From contig NZ_JABVEB010000022.1 in the NCBI RefSeq assembly GCF_014323665.1, forward strand, positions 1 to 60,754: a stretch of 60,754 nucleotides of DNA. The letters are read 5' to 3'. The position numbers were made by a program, and so were the translations under genes. The notes beneath the pieces were generated by a model. That model saw nothing but the letters and a program-made list of their open reading frames with translations. It did no database searches and was not told where the DNA came from. The stretch is from Actinomadura sp. HBU206391 (GTDB taxonomy: Bacteria > Actinomycetota > Actinomycetes > Streptosporangiales > Streptosporangiaceae). This document shows positions 40,367 through 49,578 of this stretch, one piece after another. Position 1 is the first letter of the stretch. Each line of letters starts with the position of its first letter.

Positions 40367-41275
40367 ATGGTCCTGGAGCAGAGCCCGACCGTACGCAAGC
40401 TCCGCCTCGGCATCGAGTTGCGCAGACTACGGCTGCGAGCCGGCCGCAGCATGCCGGAGGCCGCCGACCACGTCGCCCGGACCGATTCGTCGATCAGCCG
40501 GATGGAGACCGGTCAGGTGGCGGTGAGCGAGCGCGTGCTGGACAAGCTCTGCGAGCTGTACGACGCCCGTTCCGAAGAGCGCGAGGCCCTCCGCATCCTC
40601 GCCGCCGAGGCCCGGCAACGCGGCTGGTGGCATGCCTACGGCGACTCGCTGCTCCCGGGGTTCGACGTCCATCTCGGCCTCGAAGCCGAAGCCGGCACCC
40701 ACTGGATCTACGAGCCGGAGGTCGTGCCCGGACTGCTGCAGACCGAGGGCTACATGCGGGAACTGATCTGGGCGGAGCCGCGCCCGCTGCCGGACAAGGT
40801 GACGAACGATCTCCTGGCGGTTCGCCGCCGACGACAGGAGCGGCTCACCGGCCAGGACGCTCCGGCCCTCTGGGTCGTCCTGCACGAAGGCGTGCTGCGC
40901 CACGACGTCGGCGGCACCGCGACCATGCGGGCGCAGTTGGAGCACCTGCTCTCGATGTCACGGCAGAGCAATGTGACGCTGCAAGTGCTGCCCTTCAGCG
41001 CGGGCGCGCATCCGGCGATGCGCACCGGAGGATTCACCGTGCTGTCGATCCCGATCGGCGGCGACGTGACCTACGACGTCGTCTACCTCGAACACCGCAC
41101 CGGCGGCCTCCATCTCGACAGACCCGCCGACGTGGGCGGGCAGTTGGCGGTGCACGACCGTCTCCGGGCCAAGGCGTTGAGCCGCGAGGACTCCCGGACA
41201 CTGGTCGAGCGGCTGGCGAGAGGAACGGCCCCGGGCGAAGGAGCCGACCGTCGTCCGGGAGGCACGGGGGCATGA
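40367..41275 (+). CDS. XRE regulator with DUF5753 domain
   Basis: 302 residues. Helix-turn-helix at 12-70 (LRLGIELRRLRLRAGRSMPE, DSSISRMETGQVAVSERVLD) and a DUF5753 ligand-binding region with WIYEPEVVPGLLQTEGYMR and LWVVLHEGVLRHDVGG and SNVTLQVLPFSAGAHPAM. This is a large actinomycete family that controls development and secondary metabolism, usually paired with a small DUF397 or similar gene. The candidate partner is the divergent, probably broken gene at 39981-40205. Confidence 0.88.
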   Translation: MVLEQSPTVRKLRLGIELRRLRLRAGRSMPEAADHVARTDSSISRMETGQVAVSERVLDKLCELYDARSEEREALRILAAEARQRGWWHAYGDSLLPGFDVHLGLEAEAGTHWIYEPEVVPGLLQTEGYMRELIWAEPRPLPDKVTNDLLAVRRRRQERLTGQDAPALWVVLHEGVLRHDVGGTATMRAQLEHLLSMSRQSNVTLQVLPFSAGAHPAMRTGGFTVLSIPIGGDVTYDVVYLEHRTGGLHLDRPADVGGQLAVHDRLRAKALSREDSRTLVERLARGTAPGEGADRRPGGTGA

Positions 41276-41299
41276 CGCCGGCCATGAGGTCCTCGACCG

Positions 41300-42235
41300 T
41301 CAGCGCCCCGGCGCGCCGCCGCCCGATGAACGTGCGCGGGGCTTCTCGAGCTGCTCGAGCAGGGTACGGGGGCCTATCACCGAGGCGCCCAGCGCCTCGC
41401 AGCGGGAGCGCAGTTCCCGGTCGGCGGTGACGACCACATAGGCGGCGTCCGGATCCGCCTCACGCACCACGTCGACGATCGCGTCGTCTCCGCTGCCGGG
41501 CGCGCGGACCACTCGCAGTGCCGGGGCTCCTCGCCGGGCGCCGCCGGGGACGTGTCCGCCATCGGCCACCGGACCGCGCGCGGCGGCGCCCTCGACCACG
41601 AGCACGATCTCTGGAAAGCAGCGGTCGTACGGAGGTATCCCGGTCATGCCCTCGTCAAGCAGCCCGATGAGATCGTCGCGCAGTCGCACCGCCGCCCCCG
41701 CCCGGTCTCGCCACCAGCCGTCGGCGCGGGCGCCCATCACGTTGGCTGCGTCGACGACGAGGACCGGACGGAGCAGCACGGTGCGCAGCCGCGGCCACGA
41801 CTCGGCGAACGGCGCGAACAGCCGCATCCGCTCGATGTCCGCCGCGCGTTCCCAGGCCGCGTCGCGGGTCTCGAGCGAGGCCGGCCGCACCACGACCCGT
41901 TCGGGCGCCGCGGCGATGACGGACGTGAAACTCCAGCCACCGTGGTCGTCGGTCATGGTCCCGTACACCCGTACGTCGTCGGGCGTGAGCGTGCTCTCCT
42001 CGGCGGTCTCGCGCAGCGCGGCCGCGACCTCGCCCTCATGACTGTGCCCCGCGCCGCCGAACATGCCCCACGTCCCGCCCCCGTTGCACCACCAGGCGCG
42101 CTGTTGCAGAAGCACGTACGGCTCGGCGCCGGGCTCATCCCGGTGGAAGGCGAGCAGCCCGGACGCGCCGTGCCTGCCCCAGTGAATGTGGCCCCGCCCG
42201 CAGCGTGCCCAGCCATCGCCGTCTCCCATGACCAC
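41300..42235 (-). CDS. NUDIX hydrolase fused to NYN-type nuclease domain
   Basis: 311 residues. The N-terminal half holds a NUDIX box, GAGHSHEGEVAAALRETAEE (positions about 62-81), fitting Gx5Ex7REUxEE. The C-terminal half starts VLVVDAANVMGARADGWWRD, ends with AYVVVTADRELRSRCEALGA, and has acidic residues spaced as in PIN/NYN RNases. The pairing suggests removal of a modified nucleotide or RNA cap-like product plus RNA cleavage. An ATG two codons downstream (42229) is an alternative start. Confidence 0.7.
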   Translation of the reverse strand: MVMGDGDGWARCGRGHIHWGRHGASGLLAFHRDEPGAEPYVLLQQRAWWCNGGGTWGMFGGAGHSHEGEVAAALRETAEESTLTPDDVRVYGTMTDDHGGWSFTSVIAAAPERVVVRPASLETRDAAWERAADIERMRLFAPFAESWPRLRTVLLRPVLVVDAANVMGARADGWWRDRAGAAVRLRDDLIGLLDEGMTGIPPYDRCFPEIVLVVEGAAARGPVADGGHVPGGARRGAPALRVVRAPGSGDDAIVDVVREADPDAAYVVVTADRELRSRCEALGASVIGPRTLLEQLEKPRARSSGGGAPGR

Positions 42236-42437
42236 GACACTAACCAGGCCCGAGGGCGTGCGCCGGAACGGTCGTCCGTCGACACACCGCAGATATCGCC
42301 CGATCGGCCCCGCTCACCGAGCGAATTTCCGGTTCCGCCCCATACGATGGGCTCAGTCGTTCCAGGGGCGGCCGTGGCGTGGGTGTGAGCCCGCTGACGG
42401 GGCCGGGACGTCACCGCACGACGTTGAGGAGAACTCC

Positions 42438-44036
42438 ATGCCCGCCGTTTCTCTGGAGCCCGGTGATCCACGGCGGCTGGGCAGGTTCCGGTTGCTGGGC
42501 CGGCTGGGCGAGGGCGGGCAGGGCATCGTCTACCTCGGCGAGGGTCCGGCAGGAGAGCAGGTCGCGGTCAAGGTGCTCAAGACCGGGGCCGATCCACGCG
42601 CCCGCGACCGGCTGTCCCGTGAGATGGCGGCCGCGATGCGCGTCGCGCAGTTCTGTACCGCGCGAGTGATCGACTCTTCGGTCGACGGACCGTTGCCGTA
42701 CATCGTGAGCGAGTTCGTCGACGGCCCGTCGCTGCAGGATCGGGTCTCCGAGCGAGGACCGCTGTACGACGGGGACCTGGACCGGCTGATGCTCAACACC
42801 GCCCGGGCGCTGCGGGCGATCCATCGGGTCGGCATCGTGCATCGTGATCTCAAACCCGCCAATATCCTGCTGGGCCCGGACGGACCACGCGTCGTGGACT
42901 TCGGCATCGCCCGCGCCATCGACGCCGACGTGCCGACCCAGATGGTCGGCACGCCCGCGTACTTCGCGCCGGAATGGCTGCGCAACGAGCCGCCGACCCC
43001 CGCGTCGGACGTGTTCGCCTGGGCCGGGACCATGGTGTTCGCAGCGACCGGCCGCCCGCCGTTCGGGCACAACACCAACCTCCACGCCGTCCTGAACCGG
43101 GTCGCCAACGACGACCCCGATCTGAGCGGCGTGCCGCAGCGCCTGGTGCCCCTGCTGGAACAGTGCCTGGACAAGGACCCGGCCCGCCGGCCGACCGCGG
43201 CCGAGGTCGACGAACGGCTGCTGGACGCGCACGTCGGCTCGGACGCCGAGCAGGACACGCATGGACGCGGCGCGGGCGGACGTCGTGACGTGCCGCCTCC
43301 GCCGCCCGACGCCACCGCACCGTCTGAGACCTCCGAGCCGGCTCGGCCGCCGGACCCGGCTGTGACGTCCAGCGACCCGGACCCCGCGGAACCCCGCGGA
43401 CGGCCCGTACCACCGGAGCCGGCGCGCGCATCCGCCGGCCGGTCGCCCGTGCGCGACGCCCGGCCTCGGCCCGAGCCGATGCGGGCGGCGACCACCCAGG
43501 CGCCCGTGCCGCCGGCGGATCCGGGGACGGGGCACGAGCGGGCACCGCGCCCGCCGCTCCCTCGTGAGGCGTCCGCCCCACGCCCGCACGAGCCGAGCCC
43601 ACGACCGCGAAGGGACGGGCGTCGCCGCCGCGTCGCCCTGCTCGTCACCCTGCTCGTGATCGTCGCGGTGGGCGCGGCCCTGGGACTCCGCCTGGTCCGG
43701 GGCGGCTCCGAGGACGCCACCATCCCGCAGGCCTACGAGGGCACCTGGACCGGTACGGTGCTCCAGGGCGAGGGCTTCGACAACAACGGCGTCGGGGCCA
43801 CGATGACGATGCAGCAGGGCCAGCGGTCGGCCACGCTGAGGTACAGCACCCTGACCTGCGACAGCGAGCTCAGCCTCAAGGAGCACAGCGCCGTCGAGCT
43901 GACGTTCGAGGTGACCCGGGGCCAGTGCCCGGCCGGCACCGTGCGCGTCTTCCTCAGCGACGGCGTCCTGGAGCTGAACGCCTCGGGTCCGCAGACCTAC
44001 ACGGCGAACGGAAAGCTGCGCCGCAGCGGCGGGTGA
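42438..44036 (+). CDS. Membrane Ser/Thr protein kinase (PknB-type) with extracellular domain
   Basis: 532 residues, GAGGAG before the ATG. Kinase domain 14-270: GRLGEGGQGIVYLG (Gly loop), VAVKVLK (Lys), HRDLKPANILL (catalytic loop), VDFGIA (DFG), GTPAYFAPEW. Then a Pro/Arg-rich linker (280-395), one membrane span (about 398-418, ALLVTLLVIVAVGAALGL) and about 110 extracellular residues rich in beta strands (GTVLQGEGFDNNGVGATMTM). It likely senses an envelope ligand. Confidence 0.88.
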   Translation: MPAVSLEPGDPRRLGRFRLLGRLGEGGQGIVYLGEGPAGEQVAVKVLKTGADPRARDRLSREMAAAMRVAQFCTARVIDSSVDGPLPYIVSEFVDGPSLQDRVSERGPLYDGDLDRLMLNTARALRAIHRVGIVHRDLKPANILLGPDGPRVVDFGIARAIDADVPTQMVGTPAYFAPEWLRNEPPTPASDVFAWAGTMVFAATGRPPFGHNTNLHAVLNRVANDDPDLSGVPQRLVPLLEQCLDKDPARRPTAAEVDERLLDAHVGSDAEQDTHGRGAGGRRDVPPPPPDATAPSETSEPARPPDPAVTSSDPDPAEPRGRPVPPEPARASAGRSPVRDARPRPEPMRAATTQAPVPPADPGTGHERAPRPPLPREASAPRPHEPSPRPRRDGRRRRVALLVTLLVIVAVGAALGLRLVRGGSEDATIPQAYEGTWTGTVLQGEGFDNNGVGATMTMQQGQRSATLRYSTLTCDSELSLKEHSAVELTFEVTRGQCPAGTVRVFLSDGVLELNASGPQTYTANGKLRRSGG

Positions 44037-44087
44037 GGCGGGGGCGGGACCTACAAGCACCGTGCCACAGCGACATAGGGTGGCCTC

Positions 44088-45785
44088 ATGGTGGACCCGG
44101 GAAAAGTCGTTGATTTGATCAAGGATGCGCGCGATCGACGGACCGTGCCGCTGATCTTGGAACTCGACCTCACCGACGGAATCGTCGATGTGGCGCCGGC
44201 GGATCCGCTGTCGGCGGTGCTCTCCATGCGCAGGACGCATCTCCGCGACGTCCTCGACGGACTGCGCAGGGCCCGTACGGACCCGCGGGTGCGGGCGCTG
44301 ATCGTCAAGATCGGCTCAGGGGTGGGCCTGGCGATGGCCCAGGAGCTGCGTGACGCCGTGCGAGGCTTCCGGGAGGCCGGCAAGCCCACCGTTGCCTGGG
44401 CGGAGACCTTCGGCGAGACGGGTCATGGCACCGTCCCCTACTACCTGGCCAGCGCGTTCGAGCGCATCTACCTGCAGCCGTCGGGCGACGTCGGGCTGAC
44501 CGGCGTGTCGCTGGAGGAGCCGTTCTTCAGGGACGCCCTGGAGAAGGTCGGCGTATCGCCGAGGTTCGCCAAGCGGCACGAGTACAAGACCATGGCGAAC
44601 ACGTTCATGGAGAGCTCTTACACCCCCGAGCACGAGGAGATGTCGAGCCGGATCGTCACATCGATCGGTGAGCAGATCGCCGCCGGAGTGGCGGAGGCCC
44701 GCGGGTTGACCGAGGAGCAGGTGCGGAAACTGATCGACCGTGGCCCGCTGCTCGCCGACGAGGCGCTCGAGGCCGGCCTGGTCGACAAGCTCGGCTACCG
44801 CGACGAGGTGTACGCCGACGTGCGGGCGCAGGCGGGCGACGACGCCCAGTTGCGCTACATCGCCCGCTACCACCGGACGCACGCCCTCGCGCCGCGGCTC
44901 TCCCGGCCCCGGCAGGACGTCATCGCGCTGATCCAGGGCCAGGGCCAGATCCGGCTCGGCCGCAGTGGCCGCTCACCGATGCCGGGGCAGGGCAGCGCCA
45001 TGGGCTCCGACACGATCGGTGCCGGGTTCCGGGCGGCCGTCAAGGACGACCGGGTCAAGGCGATCGTGTTCCGGGTGAACAGCCCGGGCGGATCCGCGGT
45101 CGCGTCCGACGCCATCTGGCGTGAGGTCGTGCTCGCACGACGAGCGGGCAAGCCGGTCATCGTGTCGATGGGCAATCTCGCCGCCTCCGGCGGCTACTAC
45201 GTCTCGGTGGCGGCCGACACGATCGTCGCCCAGCCCGGCACGTTCACCGGTTCGATCGGCGTGGTGGTAGGCAAGCCCATCGTGAGCAATCTCCTTGACC
45301 GGCTCGGCGTCGGCATGGGCAGCGTCGAGGACGGCGCCCACGCGCGCATGTTCAGCGCCACGAAGGACTTCAGCGACAGCGAGTGGGAGAGGATCAACGC
45401 CTCCCTCGACCGGATCTATGACGACTTCACCGCGAAGGTGGCCGAAGGCCGCGACATGTCCCGCGAGCAGGTCCACGAGCTGGCCCGGGGCAGGGTGTGG
45501 ACCGGGGCCGACGCCCACCGCCACGGGCTCGTCGACGAACTCGGCGGCCTCGACGTCGCCCTCGACGTCGCCCGCAAGAAGGCGGGGCTGGCCGCCGACG
45601 CCCCGGTGCGGATCTTCCCGCACACCTCTCCGCTCGATCGGCTGCGCCCGCCCGAGTCCAGCGACGACCGCACGGCGGCGGGAGCCCGGCTGGACGCCTG
45701 GGGGCCGCTGGCCGGGCTCGCGAACCGGCTGGGGCTGCCGTCCGGCGGGCCGCTGACCCTGCCGGGCTCCTGGGACATCCACTGA
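44088..45785 (+). CDS. sppA: Signal peptide peptidase SppA, long (67K-type) form
   Basis: 565 residues of the tandem S49 type. The N-terminal half has RHEYKTMANTFMESS, containing the candidate catalytic Lys, and the C-terminal half VSMGNLAASGGYYVSVAADT, containing the catalytic Ser, plus GTFTGSIGVVVGKPIV. No clear N-terminal anchor, so it may be cytoplasmic or peripheral. It digests cleaved signal peptides and membrane fragments. Encoded downstream of the kinase on the same strand with a 50-nt gap. Confidence 0.85.
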   Translation: MVDPGKVVDLIKDARDRRTVPLILELDLTDGIVDVAPADPLSAVLSMRRTHLRDVLDGLRRARTDPRVRALIVKIGSGVGLAMAQELRDAVRGFREAGKPTVAWAETFGETGHGTVPYYLASAFERIYLQPSGDVGLTGVSLEEPFFRDALEKVGVSPRFAKRHEYKTMANTFMESSYTPEHEEMSSRIVTSIGEQIAAGVAEARGLTEEQVRKLIDRGPLLADEALEAGLVDKLGYRDEVYADVRAQAGDDAQLRYIARYHRTHALAPRLSRPRQDVIALIQGQGQIRLGRSGRSPMPGQGSAMGSDTIGAGFRAAVKDDRVKAIVFRVNSPGGSAVASDAIWREVVLARRAGKPVIVSMGNLAASGGYYVSVAADTIVAQPGTFTGSIGVVVGKPIVSNLLDRLGVGMGSVEDGAHARMFSATKDFSDSEWERINASLDRIYDDFTAKVAEGRDMSREQVHELARGRVWTGADAHRHGLVDELGGLDVALDVARKKAGLAADAPVRIFPHTSPLDRLRPPESSDDRTAAGARLDAWGPLAGLANRLGLPSGGPLTLPGSWDIH

Positions 45786-45807
45786 GCCGGTCCGCGGACC
45801 GGTCGCC

Positions 45808-46287
45808 GTGATCCCCCCTGCGGAGTTCACCGAGGCGGTTTCGGGGTTCGCGACCGGTGTGGTGCTGGTGACGGTACGGGACGGCCGCGACGACATCGGC
45901 ACGACGGTGACCGGGTTCGCCTCAGTGTCTCTGGAACCGCCCATGGTAGTGGCCGGGATCGCAGGTGAGTCTTACCTCAGCGAGGTCCTGCACCACCAGG
46001 ATCGATGGGCCGCGACGATCGTCAGCGCCGATCAGCGTGCGCTGGCGGGACGGTTCGCGGCCGAGGGGCGCCCGAGCGCCCGGTTGCTGCTCGCGAGCGT
46101 CCCCCATCACCGTGGACGGCACTCTGACGCGCTCATCACCGAGGGCGGGCTGGCGGCGCTCGAGTGCGAGACCCGGCTGCGGGTGCCGGCCGGCGACCAT
46201 GTCCTGTTCGTCGCCGAGGCGCTCGCCGTGGACTATGCCGAGCCGGGCCGGCAGCCGTTGGTACGGGTCGGCGGCCGCTATCGCTGA
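45808..46287 (+). CDS. Flavin reductase domain protein
   Basis: 159 residues from GTG. The order FTEAVSGFATGVVLVTVRDG, TVTGFASVSLEPPMVVAG, SARLLLASVPHHRG and AALECETRLRVPAGDHVLFV matches the small FMN-binding NAD(P)H:flavin reductase (HpaC-like) family. It supplies reduced flavin to a partner oxygenase, none of which is encoded nearby. Separated from sppA by 22 nt, so possibly co-transcribed. Confidence 0.8.
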   Translation: MIPPAEFTEAVSGFATGVVLVTVRDGRDDIGTTVTGFASVSLEPPMVVAGIAGESYLSEVLHHQDRWAATIVSADQRALAGRFAAEGRPSARLLLASVPHHRGRHSDALITEGGLAALECETRLRVPAGDHVLFVAEALAVDYAEPGRQPLVRVGGRYR

Positions 46288-46538
46288 CTCTCGGGAAAGA
46301 AGCTTCTATCACGGCCACCGGTGAGGAGCAAATTGCCGATCATTACCGGTTTTGTGGCAACTGTTGACGCGGCGTGGGTCCTCGTTCACCCTGGATGACG
46401 AGCCGACAACAGCCCGCTTCACGAAGGCTGAACACACGCACCGCTATTGGTGTCGCACGCCGGGGAATCCGCACGTCATCAGCGGATTTCGAACCACCGA
46501 CCGGCCGATGGCACTGCCTGTCCCTGATCGGAGCCGAG

Positions 46539-47138
46539 TTGATTCGCGTACTGATTGCGGAGGAACTGCACTTGATGAGAGGGGGGCTCGTCGCCCTCCT
46601 TTCCGCCGAAATAGATATTTCAGTCGTAGCCGAATTGGATTCCGCAGAAAAGATCATTCCTTCGGCGCTGGAACTCGATCCGCACGTCGCCATGATCGAT
46701 ATTCGGCTGCGAGGCGGATTCGCCGCCGCGAGGGCCTTACACCAGCGACTGCCCGGTTGCGGAACGATGATCATGGCCGAGCGGCGGCGGCCACGCGATC
46801 TACGGCGCGCCGTCAAGTCGCACATCCTCGGCTTCGTACTGACCGACGTCGAACCGGAGGCGCTCGCGGACGCCGTCCGGCGGGTGGCGCGAGGCGAACG
46901 GGTCCTCGACTCCGAACTGGCCTTCGCGGCACTGGACGCGGAGCAGAGCCCGTTGACCCCGCGTGAGCTCGAGGTCCTCGAGGCCGCCGCGGAGGGCACT
47001 CCGCCCGAAGAGATCGCCGCTCAGCTCTATCTCTCGGTCCGGACCGTCCGCAACCATCTGTCCCGTGTCACCAGCAAGACCGGAGCCCGCAACCGCGTGG
47101 ACGCCATTCGCATCGCCATCGAGGCGGGGTGGCTCTGA
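46539..47138 (+). CDS. NarL/LuxR-type response regulator-like protein 1
   Basis: 199 residues from a TTG with GGAG 8 nt upstream; the second regulator at 48883 starts at the aligned TTG. Receiver-like domain 1-115 (LIRVLIAEELHLMRGGLVAL, phosphate-acceptor region PHVAMIDIRLRGG with Asp) and LuxR helix-turn-helix at 135-195 (LTPRELEVLEAAAEGTPPEE, LSVRTVRNHLSRVTSKTG). The receiver lacks the usual DD pair at the N-terminus, suggesting phosphorylation-independent control. Preceded by a 250-bp AT-richer region that probably holds its promoter. Confidence 0.8.
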   Translation: MIRVLIAEELHLMRGGLVALLSAEIDISVVAELDSAEKIIPSALELDPHVAMIDIRLRGGFAAARALHQRLPGCGTMIMAERRRPRDLRRAVKSHILGFVLTDVEPEALADAVRRVARGERVLDSELAFAALDAEQSPLTPRELEVLEAAAEGTPPEEIAAQLYLSVRTVRNHLSRVTSKTGARNRVDAIRIAIEAGWL

Positions 47139-47333
47139 CCCATGTTATCGGCCTACCCGGCCGGCGCCCGCGCGCTCAATGCCGAGCGTGATCGAGGCGC
47201 GGCGCGCACGGGCACACGGAGCGACATCGAGCCGACGCAGAAAGTATGGATACAGCCCCGCAATCGGGGAATGCCGCAAGGGCATTGGACATCGGCGGAT
47301 GTCAGTCGCACAGTCGTGCTTCGGAGGCCTGGC

Positions 47334-48680
47334 ATGAATGGCGCGGGCGGTCGGGTGACACATGAGCCGTACCGTGTCCGAATCGTTTTCGCGCATGCGC
47401 GACGCCTCGCGACCGAGCATCGACTCGTGATGCGGCGACTGCTGCTGATCGGCGGTTTCCTGGTCTTCGGGTGGCTGATCGTTGGACTGCAGTCGGCGCA
47501 TGCCGCCGAGGTGCCCCCCGCCCCGGCTGCTCCGGCGATCGGCGATCTGACCGACGACGTGCGCGATCTCGTCGACGACGTCACCGATCTGGCCGATACC
47601 GGAAAGTCCTCCGCCACGGCGGAGGACACGCACAGGACCGGGAAGTCGCACGCTCGTGTCGTCCGGCCCGGTCCGGGCCGCTCGGCCGCCCGCGAAGCGG
47701 CGCCGAGGCCCGTGCCCGCTCGGGCCGATCACTCGACGCGACCCGGAAAGGCCTCGGCGACCGGCACGCGACGGGATCAGGCGGTACGGCCACCGTCATC
47801 GTCGCGGCCGGAGTCACCGGCGCAGGCCCGCCCTCCCGGTGAGCGTTCCACGGCCCGCTCACCCGCCGGTGCCCTGATCGACCGGCTCGGCGACCGGTCC
47901 GAGCGCGGGCGCGGGACGGGCATGATGGACGCCCTCCCGGGATCGGCGTCGTGGGCCGGTGAACGAACCGGCCGGCAGCTCGCGATCCCGGTCCGCCGGC
48001 TTGCGCCGGATTCGGCCACGCCGGCGCACAGAGCGCTCAGGCGTCTCCACCCGCGGCTGCGGGGTGTGCTCGCACCCGTGGTCTCCGCAGCCGGGCAGGT
48101 GCCGCCGGTTCACGGGTTATCCCCGCCCTGCCCGCGAACGACCGAGCTCACCGGCTTGGCGAGCCGGCTGGCGCCCGTGCCCGAATGCGCCACCGGCGCG
48201 CTGATCCCGGACCCCATCGAGCGCAAGATCTCCGACACCGATCCGGGCGGCGCCGCGGTCTCGCCCGCCACGGCCACCCCCACCGGCTCGAGCGGCGGCC
48301 CCATCGCCCCGCCGCGATCGCCGGACCTCAGGATCGCCGTCGTCATGGGCGGAGCCGACCCGAGCACCGGGGCGCCCATGCGGATGGATCCGCGGATCCC
48401 CCACCCCGATGCGGAGACCGGCCAGGTGTCCGCCGAGCCGACCGCTCGGATCGTCCGTGCTCGAGCGCGGACCGATGAGCCGAAGAAGCCGCCCCTTCCG
48501 CCGACCGCGCCCACGTGCGGCAAAGAGGGCCGGGGCCTGCCCAAGCCTCCGCCGGAACCCGTCGGTGATCTCATCCGCACGGGCCAGACGGGCCGCGGCG
48601 GCACGCTCGAGGGCACGTGGCACGTCGCCACTCCCGCCCTGGCCATCACCGCGGAGGATCCGGCCGTATCGCCCGACTGA
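47334..48680 (+). CDS. Secreted Pro-rich protein of unknown function
   Basis: 448 residues from ATG 47334, chosen for its CGGAGG ribosome binding site 6 nt upstream. A hydrophobic signal (RRLLLIGGFLVFGWLIVGLQ, about 33-52) ends in SAHAAE, a good signal peptidase I site; the N-terminal 32 residues are unusually long. The mature part is low in complexity, rich in Pro, Arg, Ser and Thr (RPVPARADHSTRPGKASATG). Between the two regulators, it may belong to the lanthipeptide locus, but no family is recognisable. Confidence 0.6.
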   Translation: MNGAGGRVTHEPYRVRIVFAHARRLATEHRLVMRRLLLIGGFLVFGWLIVGLQSAHAAEVPPAPAAPAIGDLTDDVRDLVDDVTDLADTGKSSATAEDTHRTGKSHARVVRPGPGRSAAREAAPRPVPARADHSTRPGKASATGTRRDQAVRPPSSSRPESPAQARPPGERSTARSPAGALIDRLGDRSERGRGTGMMDALPGSASWAGERTGRQLAIPVRRLAPDSATPAHRALRRLHPRLRGVLAPVVSAAGQVPPVHGLSPPCPRTTELTGLASRLAPVPECATGALIPDPIERKISDTDPGGAAVSPATATPTGSSGGPIAPPRSPDLRIAVVMGGADPSTGAPMRMDPRIPHPDAETGQVSAEPTARIVRARARTDEPKKPPLPPTAPTCGKEGRGLPKPPPEPVGDLIRTGQTGRGGTLEGTWHVATPALAITAEDPAVSPD

Positions 48681-48882
48681 TCGAGGCGTTCCGGGCCGCG
48701 ACCGCCGACGGCCATCGCCGTCGTACGGTGCCCACCGCCTCAGCGTCACCGAGGCAGGTCTTCGGCGCCAATCGCGGCACCCGTCACCACGGGGTCGCCC
48801 GGCCCGCTCAACCGTCGCACTGATCATCCGCCCGTTCAACGGGCGTACTCAGCACGCCGTGAGCCGACCGAAGGGCAATGCC

Positions 48883-49509
48883 TTGATCCGCACACTGGTC
48901 TGCGAAAACGTACGACTCCTCCGCGCAGGTCTGGTCGCACTCCTGTCCCACCCCTCCGACATCCAGGTCGTCGCACAACTCGACGCCAGCGACGGGATCG
49001 TGCCCGCCGCCATCGTGGCCCGGCCGGATGTCGCCCTGATCGACGTCGACATGCACGGTGGCTCCCGGGCACTGTCCATGCTCGGCGACGCCGTTCCGAA
49101 CTGCCGTACCCTGGCCCTGTACGACCCGGGGCATCCCGGTCGCCTCACGCGGTCGGCGATCGCGCCCGCGAACGCGCTGATGCCGAAGACCGCCTCCGCC
49201 GACCGTGTCATGTCCGCCGTTCGGTGCCTGGCCCGAGGGGACGGTCTCGTCCAGTCGACCCACACCGGCCGTCTTGCCGGCGCAACGGCCAAGAATCCGC
49301 TCACCCCGCAGGAGGCCACCGTTCTGCGGATCGCCTCCGAGGGAGTCTCGGCCGCCGAGATCGCCAAGCGGCTGAACCTCTCACCCGGCACCGTGCGCAA
49401 CTACGTATCGCGCGCGATCGCCAAGACCGGCACCCGCAACCGCCTCGATGCCGCCCGCTTCGCGGATCGCCAGGGGTGGCTCATGCCCTCCGCACCGTGG
49501 CCTCAATGA
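48883..49509 (+). CDS. NarL/LuxR-type response regulator-like protein 2
   Basis: 208 residues from TTG 48883, with AAGGG 7 nt upstream; a GTG at 48859 would add 8 residues. Receiver-like domain (LIRTLVCENVRLLRAGLVAL, VALIDVDMHGGSRAL) and LuxR helix-turn-helix (LTPQEATVLRIASEGVSAAE, LSPGTVRNYVSRAIAKTG). Clearly a paralogue of the 46539 gene. It is convergent with the ABC transporter genes and corresponds in position to the RamR/AmfR-type activator of SapB/AmfS clusters. Confidence 0.8.
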   Translation: MIRTLVCENVRLLRAGLVALLSHPSDIQVVAQLDASDGIVPAAIVARPDVALIDVDMHGGSRALSMLGDAVPNCRTLALYDPGHPGRLTRSAIAPANALMPKTASADRVMSAVRCLARGDGLVQSTHTGRLAGATAKNPLTPQEATVLRIASEGVSAAEIAKRLNLSPGTVRNYVSRAIAKTGTRNRLDAARFADRQGWLMPSAPWPQ

Positions 49510-49578
49510 CCGCCGGTGTGCGTCGTGCCAGAGGTCACGGCGCACACCGGGAAGGGCATCGGGGCATCCGGAGTTGTG

